Shown here piece by piece: positions 7,930 through 20,100 of a stretch of DNA of 64,000 nucleotides (position 1 is the first letter of the stretch; the number at the start of each line of letters is the position of its first letter). The notes under the pieces were generated by a model. That model was not told the origin of the DNA. It did not search any database and was given only the letters and a program-made list of their open reading frames with translations. Source of the DNA: Paenibacillus wynnii (lineage in GTDB: Bacteria; Bacillota; Bacilli; Paenibacillales; Paenibacillaceae); assembly GCF_000757885.1 (NCBI RefSeq), contig NZ_JQCR01000003.1, forward strand, positions 124,001 to 188,000, read 5' to 3'. The translations under genes and the position numbers were made by a program.

Positions 7930-9171
7930 ATGATGTTGAAAAGAGGAAAAGTTCTAAGTCTATTACTTCTATTCACACTCTTGATTGCTCTAGTACCTGT
8001 CGGGAATTCAAATGCAGCTTCAACTTGGAATCAGGTATGGAGCGACGAATTCGATGGTACATCCCTGAATACTGGTAATTGGTCGGCTGAAGTCGGTACC
8101 GGTAGCGGTGGCTGGGGAAACAATGAACTGCAGTACTATACCAACCGTTCGCAAAACCTGCAGGTGACGGGTGGAAATCTCGTCATTACGGCGCAAAAAG
8201 AAGCCTATGGTGGAATGAATTACACCTCCGCACGGATAAAGTCACAAGGATTGAAAAGTTTTACGTATGGTAAAATCGAAGCGAGAATTAAGTTGCCCTC
8301 AGGACAGGGACTATGGCCGGCATTTTGGATGCTTGGATCGAACATTGATTCGGTGGGCTGGCCTAAATCCGGGGAAACGGACATTATGGAGCGTGTAAAC
8401 AATAATGCCTTTGTTAACGGCACTGTGCATTGGGATGCCAATGGACATGCTGAATATGGACAGGTATCTGGTAATCTTGATTTTTCCCAATACCATGTGT
8501 ACAGCGTAGAATGGGATGCGAATTATATAAAGTGGTTTGTAGACGGCACTCAGTTTAACGCTTTCTATATCGAGAACGGAACTGGTAACACGGAAGAATT
8601 CCAAAAGCCATTCTTCCTTCTGCTAAATCTTGCCGTGGGTGGAAATTGGCCAGGAAGTCCTAACAGTTCGACTCCATTCCCGGCGCAAATGCTGGTTGAT
8701 TATGTACGTGTGTATCAGGCTTCCGCTACGACAAACATCGAGAGCGGTAGTATTTATACCTTGGCTGACAAGGCAAGCGGTAAGGTGCTGGATGTAGTAG
8801 GCGTTTCTACAGCTAGTGGGGCAAAAATGCAGCAGTGGACCAATTACACGGCCAATAACCAAAAATTTAAGGTAGAAAGTACGGGAGACGGATATTACAA
8901 GCTTACAGCAGTGCATAGTGGAAAAGTATTGGATGTGCCCAACTCATCAACTTCCACCGGCATACAGTTGCAGCAATGGGACGATAATGGTTCCAATGCC
9001 CAGCGGTGGAGAATCGTAGATGCGGGAGGCGGTTACTACAAACTTGTTTCTAAAGCAAGCGGATTGGCCATGGATGTTTCCGGATCTTCTACGGCAGATG
9101 GCGCAGCAGTCCAGCAGTGGACCGACAATGGAACGGATGCCCAAAAGTGGTTATTTACCAAAGTTAATTAA
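7930..9171 (+). CDS. Secreted GH16 beta-glucanase (laminarinase type) with C-terminal ricin-type lectin domain
   Basis: Extracellular endo-beta-1,3- (or 1,3-1,4-) glucanase. A signal peptide (residues 1 to about 30, cleavage near SNAA-ST) precedes a GH16 catalytic domain (about 33-263) with the signature E-T-D-I-M-E: E149 nucleophile, D151 and E154 acid/base. The segments WGNNELQYYT and GLWPAFWML are typical of the laminarinase subfamily rather than of lichenase. The last 145 residues form a ricin B-type beta-trefoil (CBM13-like) with three QQW motifs (MQQW, LQQW, VQQW). Start chosen at 7930 behind AAGGAGG; ATG 7933 is equally possible. The gene is monocistronic with its own terminator. The substrate is inferred from family membership. 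Confidence 0.92.
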   Translation: MMLKRGKVLSLLLLFTLLIALVPVGNSNAASTWNQVWSDEFDGTSLNTGNWSAEVGTGSGGWGNNELQYYTNRSQNLQVTGGNLVITAQKEAYGGMNYTSARIKSQGLKSFTYGKIEARIKLPSGQGLWPAFWMLGSNIDSVGWPKSGETDIMERVNNNAFVNGTVHWDANGHAEYGQVSGNLDFSQYHVYSVEWDANYIKWFVDGTQFNAFYIENGTGNTEEFQKPFFLLLNLAVGGNWPGSPNSSTPFPAQMLVDYVRVYQASATTNIESGSIYTLADKASGKVLDVVGVSTASGAKMQQWTNYTANNQKFKVESTGDGYYKLTAVHSGKVLDVPNSSTSTGIQLQQWDDNGSNAQRWRIVDAGGGYYKLVSKASGLAMDVSGSSTADGAAVQQWTDNGTDAQKWLFTKVN

Positions 9172-9186
9172 CGTCCTATTTAAATG

Positions 9187-9218
9187 AAACCACTTCACTT
9201 AGGAGTGGTTTTTTTGGT
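9187..9218 (+). terminator. Rho-independent terminator after the glucanase
   Basis: AACCACT-TCACTTAGG-AGTGGTT followed by a run of T, 16 bases after the stop codon. Confidence 0.88.
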
Positions 9219-9523
9219 TTTTCATATTTAGATAGATATACTCAACTCAGAGTATTTTTAAGTAAATTACGAGTTCAATTTATACTAAAAATACCCATAA
9301 ATATGGTATAATTGATATAATATCCTGCAATATAGTAATTGTAACAAAATGTTCAAAATTAGGTCTTAATTATGATTTTAGGTACTAAGTCCCTTTGATT
9401 CTATACTGAAAAGACCTATTTATATGGGATTTCTCTGATCCAATCATTCTTGCAAGGATCATTAATGATAACTGCATAAGTAAACGACAAAATTTTACAA
9501 ATTGTGAATTGGAGTGACGGTTT
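9219..9523 (+). promoter_or_regulatory. AT-rich promoter region of the phosphopantetheinyl transferase gene
   Basis: About 300 very AT-rich bases with no gene. The best promoter element is an extended -10, TGGTATAAT (9304-9312), with a second TATAAT at 9316-9321; -35 boxes are poor. This would give a leader of about 200 bases. Confidence 0.4.
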
Positions 9524-10219
9524 ATGAAAGTGAATTCAGTATATGTAGGTGCTAGCATTGATGTTATAGCGTTTGAAGCTCTATGGGTAAGGCTTTCCAA
9601 AGAGAAACAAGAACGATTAAAGAAATTTAAAAGACAACAGGATATTATTCGTTCTCTAGTTGCTGATCTACTTGCTAGAATGATGTGTGCTGAAGCTATG
9701 TGCTGCAGTATGGAGGACGTTGAGTTTGAATACAATGAGTTTGGCAAACCGTTAGTTTCCGGAGATACACCCTGTTACTTTAATGTTTCTCATTCAGGTG
9801 ATTGGGTAGTTTGCGCAGTTGATAGTGATGCGATAGGTATTGATATAGAACAAAAAGGTAATATAGACCTAGAAATAGCCAGAAGGTTCTTTACTAGTCA
9901 GGAATATAGGTACATTTGGGGGGGAGATCCGGTAACACGTATAGATAGATTTTATGAGATTTGGACATTTAAAGAGAGTTATATTAAGGCAGTTGGAAAA
10001 GGCCTGACCATCCCGCTTCAATCTTTCGAGGTTGAGATAGCGCAGCAAGAGTACGGAGAATCATTACGAGCTAGAATAAGCAAGAATTCGAGTAGTGCTA
10101 ATGTATGGTTTTTGAAACAGTACAATATGAATGCCGACTACAAGGTGGCTATTTGTGCAAAAGAACAACTTTTTACCCAGACTATCCATAACATAAACAT
10201 AAATCGACTTTCTTTATAA
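9524..10219 (+). CDS. sfp: Sfp-type 4'-phosphopantetheinyl transferase
   Basis: Transfers the phosphopantetheine arm of CoA to a serine of carrier domains, which the NRPS/PKS carrier proteins next door need to become active. The 231-residue product has the family length and motifs: FGKPLV and FNVSHSGDWVVCAV (about residues 69-95), the Mg-binding GIDIEQ (about 104-109) and FKESYIKAVGKGL (about 149-161). Start ATG at 9524 behind GGAGTGA. It lies upstream of the synthetase genes in the same direction, separated by about 415 bases and a separate promoter, so it is probably the first gene of the cluster but on its own transcript. Confidence 0.93.
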   Translation: MKVNSVYVGASIDVIAFEALWVRLSKEKQERLKKFKRQQDIIRSLVADLLARMMCAEAMCCSMEDVEFEYNEFGKPLVSGDTPCYFNVSHSGDWVVCAVDSDAIGIDIEQKGNIDLEIARRFFTSQEYRYIWGGDPVTRIDRFYEIWTFKESYIKAVGKGLTIPLQSFEVEIAQQEYGESLRARISKNSSSANVWFLKQYNMNADYKVAICAKEQLFTQTIHNININRLSL

Positions 10220-10320
10220 AAAACAACGCGGTGAGCGCTAATTTACACGAATGCTGTCACTAATTCTGAATGGCTCTATTTTCACGTAAAAAACCGGGAT
10301 TAACCAATAAATTTCATGGA

Positions 10321-10349
10321 TTGACAAAAATGACCATCGATAATACAAT
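10321..10349 (+). promoter_or_regulatory. Sigma-A promoter of the NRPS-PKS operon
   Basis: TTGACA (10321-10326), 17-bp spacer, TACAAT (10344-10349): one mismatch to the vegetative consensus. It is the only strong promoter seen before the long run of co-directional, mostly overlapping genes up to the ABC transporter at about 42.6 kb. Confidence 0.7.
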
Positions 10350-10360
10350 CTACTCGTTAG

Positions 10361-10380
10361 TAAATTAATGTAAATTAATC
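10361..10380 (+). repeat. Tandem decamer TAAATTAAT(G/C) just after the transcription start
   Basis: TAAATTAATG and TAAATTAATC lie head to tail about 12-31 bases downstream of the -10 box. The position and helical-turn spacing fit a protein-binding site, but base composition is so AT-rich that chance cannot be excluded. Confidence 0.4.
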
Positions 10381-10478
10381 AAATGAATTCTTTATAAGGA
10401 AATGAATAAATTTTAATATACCTCGAAGTGAATAGCATAAACTCTAACCCATATCTTTATATTTTCTGCATAAAACTC

Positions 10479-10514
10479 CACATAACTACTCACATAATTA
10501 CTCACGCAAAGACT
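10479..10514 (+). repeat. 12-bp direct repeat, three units, in the operon leader
   Basis: CACATAACTACT, CACATAATTACT and the diverged CACGCAAAGACT follow each other without gaps. Function unknown; a binding site or a duplication scar. Confidence 0.4.
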
Positions 10515-10635
10515 CTACATAGAACTGATTCATAAGGTAATGCCTACAGCGAAAGGGGGAGGGTCTGTCACAAGATAGTATGTTGAGAGATTGCAATAGT
10601 AATAAAAATACACTTAAAAACAAGGAGGAATTTAT

Positions 10636-11112
10636 GTGTGGTTTTTAGCGCTGTGGTTGTTAGGTATTATTTCAGGTCTGGTACATTTATATACCCTAGG
10701 ATTTCCCAACAATGTAAGTGATATAAGTACGATCCTGCTGCTTCATCAATTTGTGGTCACGTTCGGATTGGTTGGCGTAATTGGTTACGTAGTTAATATT
10801 GCGAGAGCTGATGAAACAGCGAAGATGTTAGGTTGGCCGGGTGGACCGTTTCAGGTTAAATATGGTTTCTCTCAAGTGGGTTTAGGTGTAATGGGGATTT
10901 TGGCCATTTGGTTCCAAGGTACCTTTTGGGTCGGTGTTCTGGTAACCATGTACATCTATGGACTAAGTGGTCTGTGGTCTCATACACATGTGATGATTAA
11001 GAATAAGAAGGTCGATGCTGATAGTATAAGCAACCTTATTATGGACGTTGTTTACCAGACATTCATTACAGTGTTGTCGATATTAGCAGGGGGAATCTGG
11101 GTTCTGGGATAA
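10636..11112 (+). CDS. Small membrane protein, DUF6790-like
   Basis: 158 residues with about four hydrophobic segments (near 1-20, 34-54, 80-100, 104-122, with a weaker one at the C-terminus) and the conserved-looking motif GWPGGPFQVKYGFSQVGLGVMG that recalls the DUF6790 family. No enzymatic function is known. The GTG start lies 7 bases after AAGGAGG; the ATG two bases earlier (10634) opens a frame that stops after four codons, so it cannot be the start. It sits 20 bp before the giant synthetase gene and is its first operon partner. A role in immunity or export is a guess from position only. Confidence 0.7.
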   Translation: MWFLALWLLGIISGLVHLYTLGFPNNVSDISTILLLHQFVVTFGLVGVIGYVVNIARADETAKMLGWPGGPFQVKYGFSQVGLGVMGILAIWFQGTFWVGVLVTMYIYGLSGLWSHTHVMIKNKKVDADSISNLIMDVVYQTFITVLSILAGGIWVLG

Positions 11113-11132
11113 AAACTCGAGGGGGTAGGATT

Positions 11133-14100
11133 GTGATAACAAAAAGAGTGGAATTATCGGAAACCCAGAAAGGTATTTACTTTGATTGCCAAATCGATAA
11201 CCCTATATCCTATAATATATCTGCAACTTTATTAATTGAGGGCTTACAGGAGAAACACTTTGAGTCGGCTTTAAAATTAGTAATTGGAGAACAAGAAGCC
11301 TTACGAAGCAGTCTCCAAATGGTAGATGATTTGCCGGTTCTAGCTATTCATGACCGAATTCCCTATGTATTAGAAAAACAAGATCTTTCAGCTCATGTCG
11401 AGCTGAGGGATGAATTAGTAAGAGGAATAACTAAGGAAGAATGCAATACGACATTTGATTTTAGCGAGGCTCCTTTATTTCGCACTAAACTAATTCAATT
11501 GGAGGAGCATAAACACCTATTTCTGATCTGCATCCACCATATAATCTCCGATGGTTTATCATTAGAGATTTTTAAGAAGAAATTACTGAATTATTATTCC
11601 TACTTGGTAAATAAGAAACCAATGACCTTGAAACAGGATTCTGGGTTCTCTGAATTTATTGAGCGTGAAAATAGTAAACTATTAGATGGAAAGTATAGTA
11701 AACAGAAAGAGTATTGGTCACAAAAAATGAGAGGCTCCGAACCGCTGGCCTTACAACCGGATTATTCAGTTAGACACAAAGATCAAGGCATCGGTAAGGA
11801 AAAACGTTTTGAAATCCCTTCCGAAATGATTAAGGCCATTCATCATCTGTCCATGGATCAAGAAGTTACGGATTTTATGTTCTTTATGGCAGCTTTTACC
11901 GTACTTATGAATCAGTATACGCGAAATGATGATATTATCTTCTCTTCCCCCTTTTCCTATCGCCCTAGCTTTGATCTGGAAGAAACCATGGGTTGTTTTG
12001 TCCATATGTTACCTATGCGTTTCAACATTCAGAGTGATGGCCACTTCACTTCTATTCTGCAGCAGGTTTCCCATGAATTAATTCAAGTATATAGAAACAT
12101 TGGATACCCTAATAATTTGATTGTACGAGACAGCCAATTGGTACCTATGCCTGGCTCGCCTTCGATATTTGATGTGTCTTTTGTCTACGATATATATGAA
12201 GAAACAGAAGATAACCATCTTAAGATAGAAGTTCTCGATCAGGATATCGTAACTTTTCCAGGGAGCTTAATGGTCATCTTAAATAAAACTCCGTATCAGG
12301 ACATGATTAAAATTCAATACAAGTCTGGAATCTTTTCGGATGAAATGATAGAGCTGCTGGGACGTAGATTTCTGAAGCTCCTTGAAGTTGTAATACAAAA
12401 TGTTGATATCCCAATCGGACAGATTGACTTGTTGTTAGAGAATGAAAAGAAATGCATATTACAAGATTTCAATGCTACTTCTTATTTCCCCTACCAGCCA
12501 CAGCATATTATGGATGTGCTCCATTCTAAGGTTATCAACCACCCTGACCATATCGCACTGATAGAAGGGGAGAAACAAGAAACCTATGCTTCCGTGAACG
12601 CCAAAGCTAATCAATTAGCTCGAAAAATTGCGGGAAGAAAAAGAAAAGCCAATGAAGCGATAGGCATACAGATGCACCGTTCGATGAATTTGGTAATAAG
12701 TCTATTGGCGATACTCAAAGCAGGTTGTGCGTATGTGCCTATAGATCCCGCTTATCCCGCAGCAAGAAAAGAGTATATTTTTGAAGATGCGGATATTAAT
12801 CTTCTTATAACTTCGTCAGAGTGTGAGTTTAAGGAAGACTGGAATATAGATTTTCTTATTATTGATGATCCTGAAACCTATAGCGGCGATGATAGTAATC
12901 TCGCAGAGGAACTGGATCCCTTTAGTTTGGCTTACATTATGTACACATCCGGTTCAACCGGCAAACCAAAGGGAGTCATGGTAGAAAATCATAGTGTAGT
13001 GAATACATTAATGGATTTGGAAAGACGTTTCCCCCTCGGGAAGGATGATGTGTATCTCCTCAAAACCTCCTTTACTTTCGATGTGTCCGCGACAGAATTC
13101 TTTGGATGGTTTATGGGGGAAGGCGCATTATTGGTGTTAGAGCCGGATGGGGAGAAAAATCCTCAATTAATATTGAATGAGATCAGCAAACATGCTGTAA
13201 CCCATATTAATTTTGTTCCAACGATGTTTAGGCTCTTCTTGGAGTTATTTGATATGAATTCTAATCTGGCAAAGTTAGATCCACTTCAATGGATCTTTGT
13301 GGGCGGAGAAGCCGTAACACCGGATATTTTGCAGAAATTTAATGCGCTCCAGACTAATATCAGTCTTGAAAATGTATACGGACCTACAGAATGTACCATT
13401 TGGGTTTCTCACTATTCTCTCAAAAATTACAATGGAGCAGCCAATATCCCTATTGGTCAGCCGCTTAATGAGTCTCGTTGGTACGTAGTTGGGAACAATG
13501 AACATTTGCAGCCGGTTGGTATTCCAGGAGAACTTTGTTTAAGCGGTGTGGGTTTAGCCCGCGGATATCTGAATATGACTGCATTGACGGAAGAAAAGTT
13601 TGTACCAAATCCTTTTTTTGAGGAAGGCATAGATCCTGAATACTATCGATATATGTATCGCACCGGAGACCTTGTACGCTGGCTTCCTAGCGGGACTATT
13701 GAGTACTTAGGACGAATTGATTTCCAGGTAAAGGTACGTGGAGTTCGTCTGGAAGTTGGAGAAATTGAAAATGTGTTGTCTGAGTGCGAGGGAATTGTTC
13801 AGGCCGTAGTAGTTGTGAAGAAACAAGAGGGGAAACCGGGAGTTCTCTGTGCCTATTATCTCTCGGAGAATGAAATCCCTGTGTCAGAGCTCAAAGATCA
13901 TCTATCGAATTCATTGCCTACATATATGATCCCCTCATTCTTCGTCCATAAAACAGAGTTGCCTCATAATAATAGCGGAAAAATTGATAGGAATGCACTT
14001 ATTGCAGACTTAGCTTTTATCAAAGAAACATCCTTAGAGTATGTGTCTCCTAGAACAGAGTTAGAGAGTCAGATTGCATCCGTGTGGCAAGAAGTGCTGT

Positions 14101-17100
14101 CTGTTCCCCTAGTTGGGTTGGATGATAATTTCTTTGATATCGGAGGGAATTCCTTATCACTGATCCAGGTTCACAATAAACTAAGAAAATTGGTTAACCT
14201 TGAATTTACGATCACTTTATTCTTCCAAGCACCGACTGTCCGTTTACTAGCAGAGCACTTTTCTAAGACGGAGGCAGAAGTAATTGGCAATAGAGAAGCC
14301 TATTTTAAAAGAAATAAAAAAATCGTACGCCAAGATATAGCGATTATTGGAATGTCAGTGCATGTTCCTGGAGCTGAGAATGTTTTTGATTTCTGGGATA
14401 ATCTGAAAAACGAAAAGGAAAGCATTCACTTCTATCAAGACGATGAATTAAAGGAGCTGGGCATTGATACTGATCTTTTGAATTCGCCCAATTATGTAAA
14501 GGCAAAAGGCAGGCTTCAAGGCGTAGACTCTTTTGATCCCCAATTTTTCGGGTACACACCGGGGGAAGTTCGGATGATGTCCCCTCAATTACGGCTGCTC
14601 TATCAAGGTACATGGGAAGCGCTCGAAGATGCCGGTTATTTCCCCAACTCGGATTCCTCCAAAATCGGCATGTTTATGGGCGGTTCCGATGATTTTGAAT
14701 GGTACAAGCATGTGCTGTTCGGAGACACCGATTTCAGCAATAAATATCAGGCCTTTACGCTCAGCACCAATCACTTTTTAGCAAGCAGAGTCTCTTATAA
14801 ATTAGATATTAAAGGGCCAGTATTCTCAGCACTTACCGGTTGCTCCACCACATTGGTTACACCGCACTTAGCCTGCCAATCCTTGATTTTAGGGGAATGT
14901 GATCTGGCCGTAGCAGGTGGAATTACGATTGAACTTCCCAATGATGGCGGTTACCTGTATGAAGACGGGATGATGTTCTCACCGGATGGACATTGCCGGC
15001 CGTTTGATGCCCAAGCTCAAGGTACCGTTTTCTCTAATGGTATGGGGCTTGTTGTATTGAAGAGATTGAATGAAGCCTTGGAAGACGGTGACCAAATCTA
15101 TGCCGTTATTAAAGGTTCTGCTATTAACAATGATGGCAATCAAAAAGTAGGTTTTCTGGCACCAAGTGTGATTGGTCAAACCGAGGTCATTCAAGAGGCC
15201 TATCGTGTGGCGGGAATTGATCCGGAGACCGTTAGCTATGTTGAAGCTCATGGTACGGGAACATTACTCGGCGACCCGATAGAGGTTGAATCCTTATCGA
15301 AGGCTTTTGCTTCTGACAAAAAACAATTCTGTGTCTTGGGTTCTGTCAAAGGAAATGTCGGACATACGGATACGGCAGCCGGTGTGGTAGGCCTTGCGAA
15401 AGTGGCCCTTAGTCTAAAGCATAAATATATTCCTGGAACCGTGAATTACCAAGATCCGAATCCGAAAATCGATTTTAAAAACACTCCTTTTATGGTTAAA
15501 GAACATGGAACGGAATGGGGTAAGGAGCCGTTAACAAACGGTTTGTTACGTGCGGGTATCAACTCTTTCGGTGTCGGTGGAACCAATGCCCATATGGTAC
15601 TGGAAGAGCCCCCGGCCACTAGCGAGAGTAGTCCTGATGAACAAGTGAATGTGCTACCGTTTTCTGCTAAAAGCGCTGAGGCATTAAGGGAAACTTCAAA
15701 AAAAGTAGTAGAGTATCTGCTTGAGAACCCGGGAACCCGTCTGTCTGATGCAGCTTGGACGTTGCAAGTGGGCAGAATGCCATTCCCATATCGTAGCACG
15801 TTGGTTATTACTGATGCATTCCGGAATGAGCCGGAGAGAGTGCTTAAGAATCTAAATGATACTGCCTTATATGAAGTGAAAACTTCAAATAGAAAGGTGT
15901 ACTTTATGTTCCCTGGTCAGGGGAGCCAATATCAGGGAATGGGTCGAGACCTTTATTATTCAGCGGATCAAAGTGCGATGTCCAGGATATTCAAACGTCA
16001 TATCGACCAAGTATTTGACCTGTTGAAAGAAGAGGAACGTGCGGAGTTTAAGGAGTTAATCTACGGGGATCAGCACCCTCATCAAATTAATCAAACCGAA
16101 TACAGCCAATTTGCATTATTTGCTACCAGTTATGCATTAGCTAAGACATTAATGGAGTTAGGTATCCAGCCTGCAGGAATGATTGGTCATAGTATCGGAG
16201 AGGTTACTGCAGCTACGGTTGCCGGTGTATTTGCTCTGAAGGATGCCGTTGAAATCGTAAGGACTCGCGGTCAAATCATGCAGAAGCAGGAGCCCGGAGT
16301 TATGCTGGCTGTCATGGCCGATGCCGGGGAAGTGGAGAAGGAGCTTGAACCGAATGTCTGGCTGGCTTTGGAGAATACGACCCGCAGTTGTGTTGTTGGA
16401 GGAAGTGAACAGGCGATTGTTCATTTTGAAAGTAAGTTAGAGAAGCTTGGCTTGAAATTTGTAAGAGTCAAGACCTCTCATGCCTTCCACACACCTATGA
16501 TGGAACAAGCAGCCCAAGAGTTTCAGCAATTCCTTGCCCAATACACTATGAACGAACCCCTAATACCGATCGTTTCCAATACAAGCGGAACATGGGTTCA
16601 GGAAAAGGATATGACAAATCCTGAATATTGGTCCAAACATATTTTAAAGACGGTCAAGTTCTCTAAGAATCTGTCTGAAGTACTCAAAAATAAAGATGAT
16701 GTTTTTATTGAGGTAGGGGCCGGGCGGACATTAAGCACCTTCGCTAGACAACATGAATCCAGAGCGGACGGGCAGCACTTTATTAATTTGATTCGACATC
16801 CGCAAGAAATTGAAAATGATGTGGTATATACAAATAAAAAATTCGGAGAGATTTGGTGTGCAGGTATCCAAGTGGATTGGGTTGCCTTGAAGGGCTCCTC
16901 TGTCCGTAAGCGCCTCTCTCTGCCGACTTATGTATTTGATAAAGTCCATTTTCCTATTCATATCCAGACGGACGCTGTGCAAAAATCGGCATTCAACAGA
17001 CTCGACATCTCAGAGACTAAGTCTTCTATTCCCTTGAGATCCGTTGCTTTTCAAAGTAAAGGCGGTCTGGAGAGTACGGTTGTTGATGCTTACAAAACGG

Positions 17101-20100
17101 TGTTTGGGTTTGATACCATTGGTGTCGACCAGAACTTTTTTACACTGGGTGGAGACTCCCTTAAGGCGGTAAGTCTATCTTCAGCTATTAAAAATGTATT
17201 GGGCATCAAAGTGGAGATCGCTGACCTTTTCAAATATCCATCTCCCGGCGCTTTAGCATCCTATTTAAGTGAAACTGAAGTTAGTACATCAAATGATATG
17301 AGCATTAGACCTGCAGCGAAAATGGACGGGTATACCCTGTCATCGGCCCAAAATCGGATGTTTGCCCTTTCATTATTGGACAAAGACAATGTTGCTTATA
17401 ATCTTCCTTCAGCCACAATGATCAGAGGTCCGTTGGACAAAGTAAGAGTAGAACAGGCCTTGGATAAGTTGATACAACGGCATGAGTCTTTAAGAACTAC
17501 TTTTAGAATCAGAGACAATCAACCTGTACAGATTATTCATTCAACGGCAAAAGTTCCGATTACCTATTCGGACAAGACCGTCACCAGTCATGAGGATATC
17601 CGTCATCTTATCTATGAATTTATTAAACCTTTTGATCTCGAAAAAGCTCCCTTGTTCAGAGTTGAACTCATCAACACCGGTGTGGATAGCTACTTACTTT
17701 TGTTCGATCTCCATCACATTATTGCGGATGGTACTTCAGTAGAAATTATAACGAGAGATTTCAATGAGCTTTATTTCGGTGAACTCGCTCCTGCGAAGAT
17801 TCAATACAAGGATTTTGCTGTATGGCAGCGGGACTACCTTAAGTCGCAAGAAATCGAGGTACAAAAGGAGTTTTGGCTCCAACAACTTGGTGAACATTTG
17901 CCTGTCCTGGAATTGCCAATAGACTTTAAGCGACCTCCTGTGAAGGATTTTGCAGGAAGCAGAATTTATTTTGACCTGGATAGACAATTAACTGCTAAAC
18001 TCGTAGATTTGGCTCAAACCTCAGAAGCGACACTCTTTATGATTATGTTAAGTGCTTGGAATGTCCTTTTAGCCAGATACACGGGTCAAGAAGACATCAT
18101 TGTAGGGACTCCGGTAGCAGGCAGGACTCAGGAGGAGATAGAAGAAACTGTAGGTATGTTTGTTAACATGTTGGCTATGAGAAATCATCCGGAGAACGGC
18201 AAGAGATTTATAGATTTCTTAAATGAGGTGAAAGAGAATTCCCTCAAGGCTTTTGAGAACCAAAATTATCAATTTGATGAGTTGGTTGAACAATTGAACC
18301 TCAAACGGGAATTAAGCCGTAACCCACTATTTGATGTTTGCTTCGATTTTCAGAATATGGAAGTTTATGATTTGGAAATTAACGGCATCCGCTTTACGCC
18401 GTATACCTTCGAGACGAATTCTGCTGCTTACGACCTTGTTCTGACTTGCCAGGAAAACAAGAAAGATCAGGTTATAACAGGATTTTTCGAATATTCAACG
18501 GGTTTATTTAAAAAAGAAACTGTGGAACGGATGGCTCGGCACTTCCGGGAAATCTTGGTCCATATCACTCAAGAGAAAGATGTTCGAATTGCCGATATCG
18601 GCCTTCTTCCTCAAGCAGAGAAACAATTCATCTTGAAGCAATTCAATAATACTACCCTTAAGTTTAATGATACTTTACTCATCCAGGAGATGTTCGAGCA
18701 CAATGTGCAGGCTTTTCCTGATAAAACGGCATTAATTGTATCAAGCGGCAAGAAGCTGACTTATCGGGAGCTAAATGATCAATCCAATGCGCTGGCTTGG
18801 CGCTTAATTGAATTGGGTATTCACAAAGACTCTCTTGTCGGAATAATGCCCCGTAGAGATGAATACTTGTTAATTTCTATACTTGGCGTATTAAAGGCAG
18901 GGGGAGCGTATGTCCCTATTGATCCAGGGTTTCCTGAAGAGAGAATTGCTTATATGCTGTCGGAATGCGAAATCAGCACATTAATTTGCTCTGGCGAATA
19001 CCGGGATCTGGTTCATTTTGAAGGTACAATAATTGATTGTGAGTCTCTGGATACGAACTCCAACTTATACAGTAATCCCTCACAAAGGGGAATTAAGAAC
19101 AGCTTGGCTTGTGTCATATTCACTTCCGGTTCAACAGGCAGACCGAAGGGAGTAATGATTAACCAAGAATCTATCGTTAATTTCATTCATGACATAAAGA
19201 ACAGAGAGATTTTTAGGAGTCGCGATGACAGAATGATCAGTGTCACCACACTGTCTTTCGATATTTTTGGATTTGAATCCATTGTTCCGTTATGCACAGG
19301 TCATTCTGTTTATTTGGCTGACGAAAATGAACAGCTGGACCCGTCCTTGGCCAACCAAAAGATCATTGAACACAAAGTCACTCATATCTTAAGTACCGTC
19401 TCCCGGATTAAAGCTTTTGTCGAGAACCCTGATTTTGATCAGGCTTTGAAACAGCTGAAGTGCATCTTAAGCGGTGGTGAAAATTACCCGGTGCAATTGC
19501 TGCAAGATCTGCAAAAGAGATCCCAAGCAAGAATCTTTAATATGTACGGTCCGACAGAAACAACAATTTGGTCAACTACAAAGGAACTTACTCATTCAAG
19601 TTCGATTAACATCGGACAGCCTATTGCCAATACTCAAGCCTACATCATGAATACCGTCGGCAAACTACAGCCAATCGGGGTTTTTGGAGAGCTATATCTT
19701 GCAGGTCACGGCCTTGCCCGTGGTTATTTAAATAATCCGGAGGAAACGAAGGATAAATTTATTGAGGTCTCAGATCTTCCAGGAATCCTTCTTTATAAAA
19801 CAGGTGATCGGGCCAGACTTCTTGACAACGGTGAAATAGAACTCCTAGGCAGACTGGACTCTCAGATAAAGATCCGCGGCTACAGAATCGAATTAACTGA
19901 AATTGAGAAAATGGTTCTGAGCCATGAGAATATTCGTCAAGCGGTACTTACCGTGATAGACGACAAAAGGAATAACAAACAGCTTGTATTGCATTATTGC
20001 ACCAAAAAAGAGGTAGAGCTCTCCAGTGAAGACAGCGTATGGCTGAAAGGATGGCTGAGAGAATGTCTGCCTCATTATATGGTACCTTCCTACTTCATAC

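Larger units (their letters stand above)
10220..10635. other. Intergenic/leader region of the NRPS-PKS operon
   Basis: 415 bases without a gene. They contain a consensus promoter (10321-10349), a tandem decamer (10361-10380) and a three-unit 12-bp direct repeat (10479-10514), described separately. From the promoter the untranslated leader would be about 280 bases. Confidence 0.6.
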
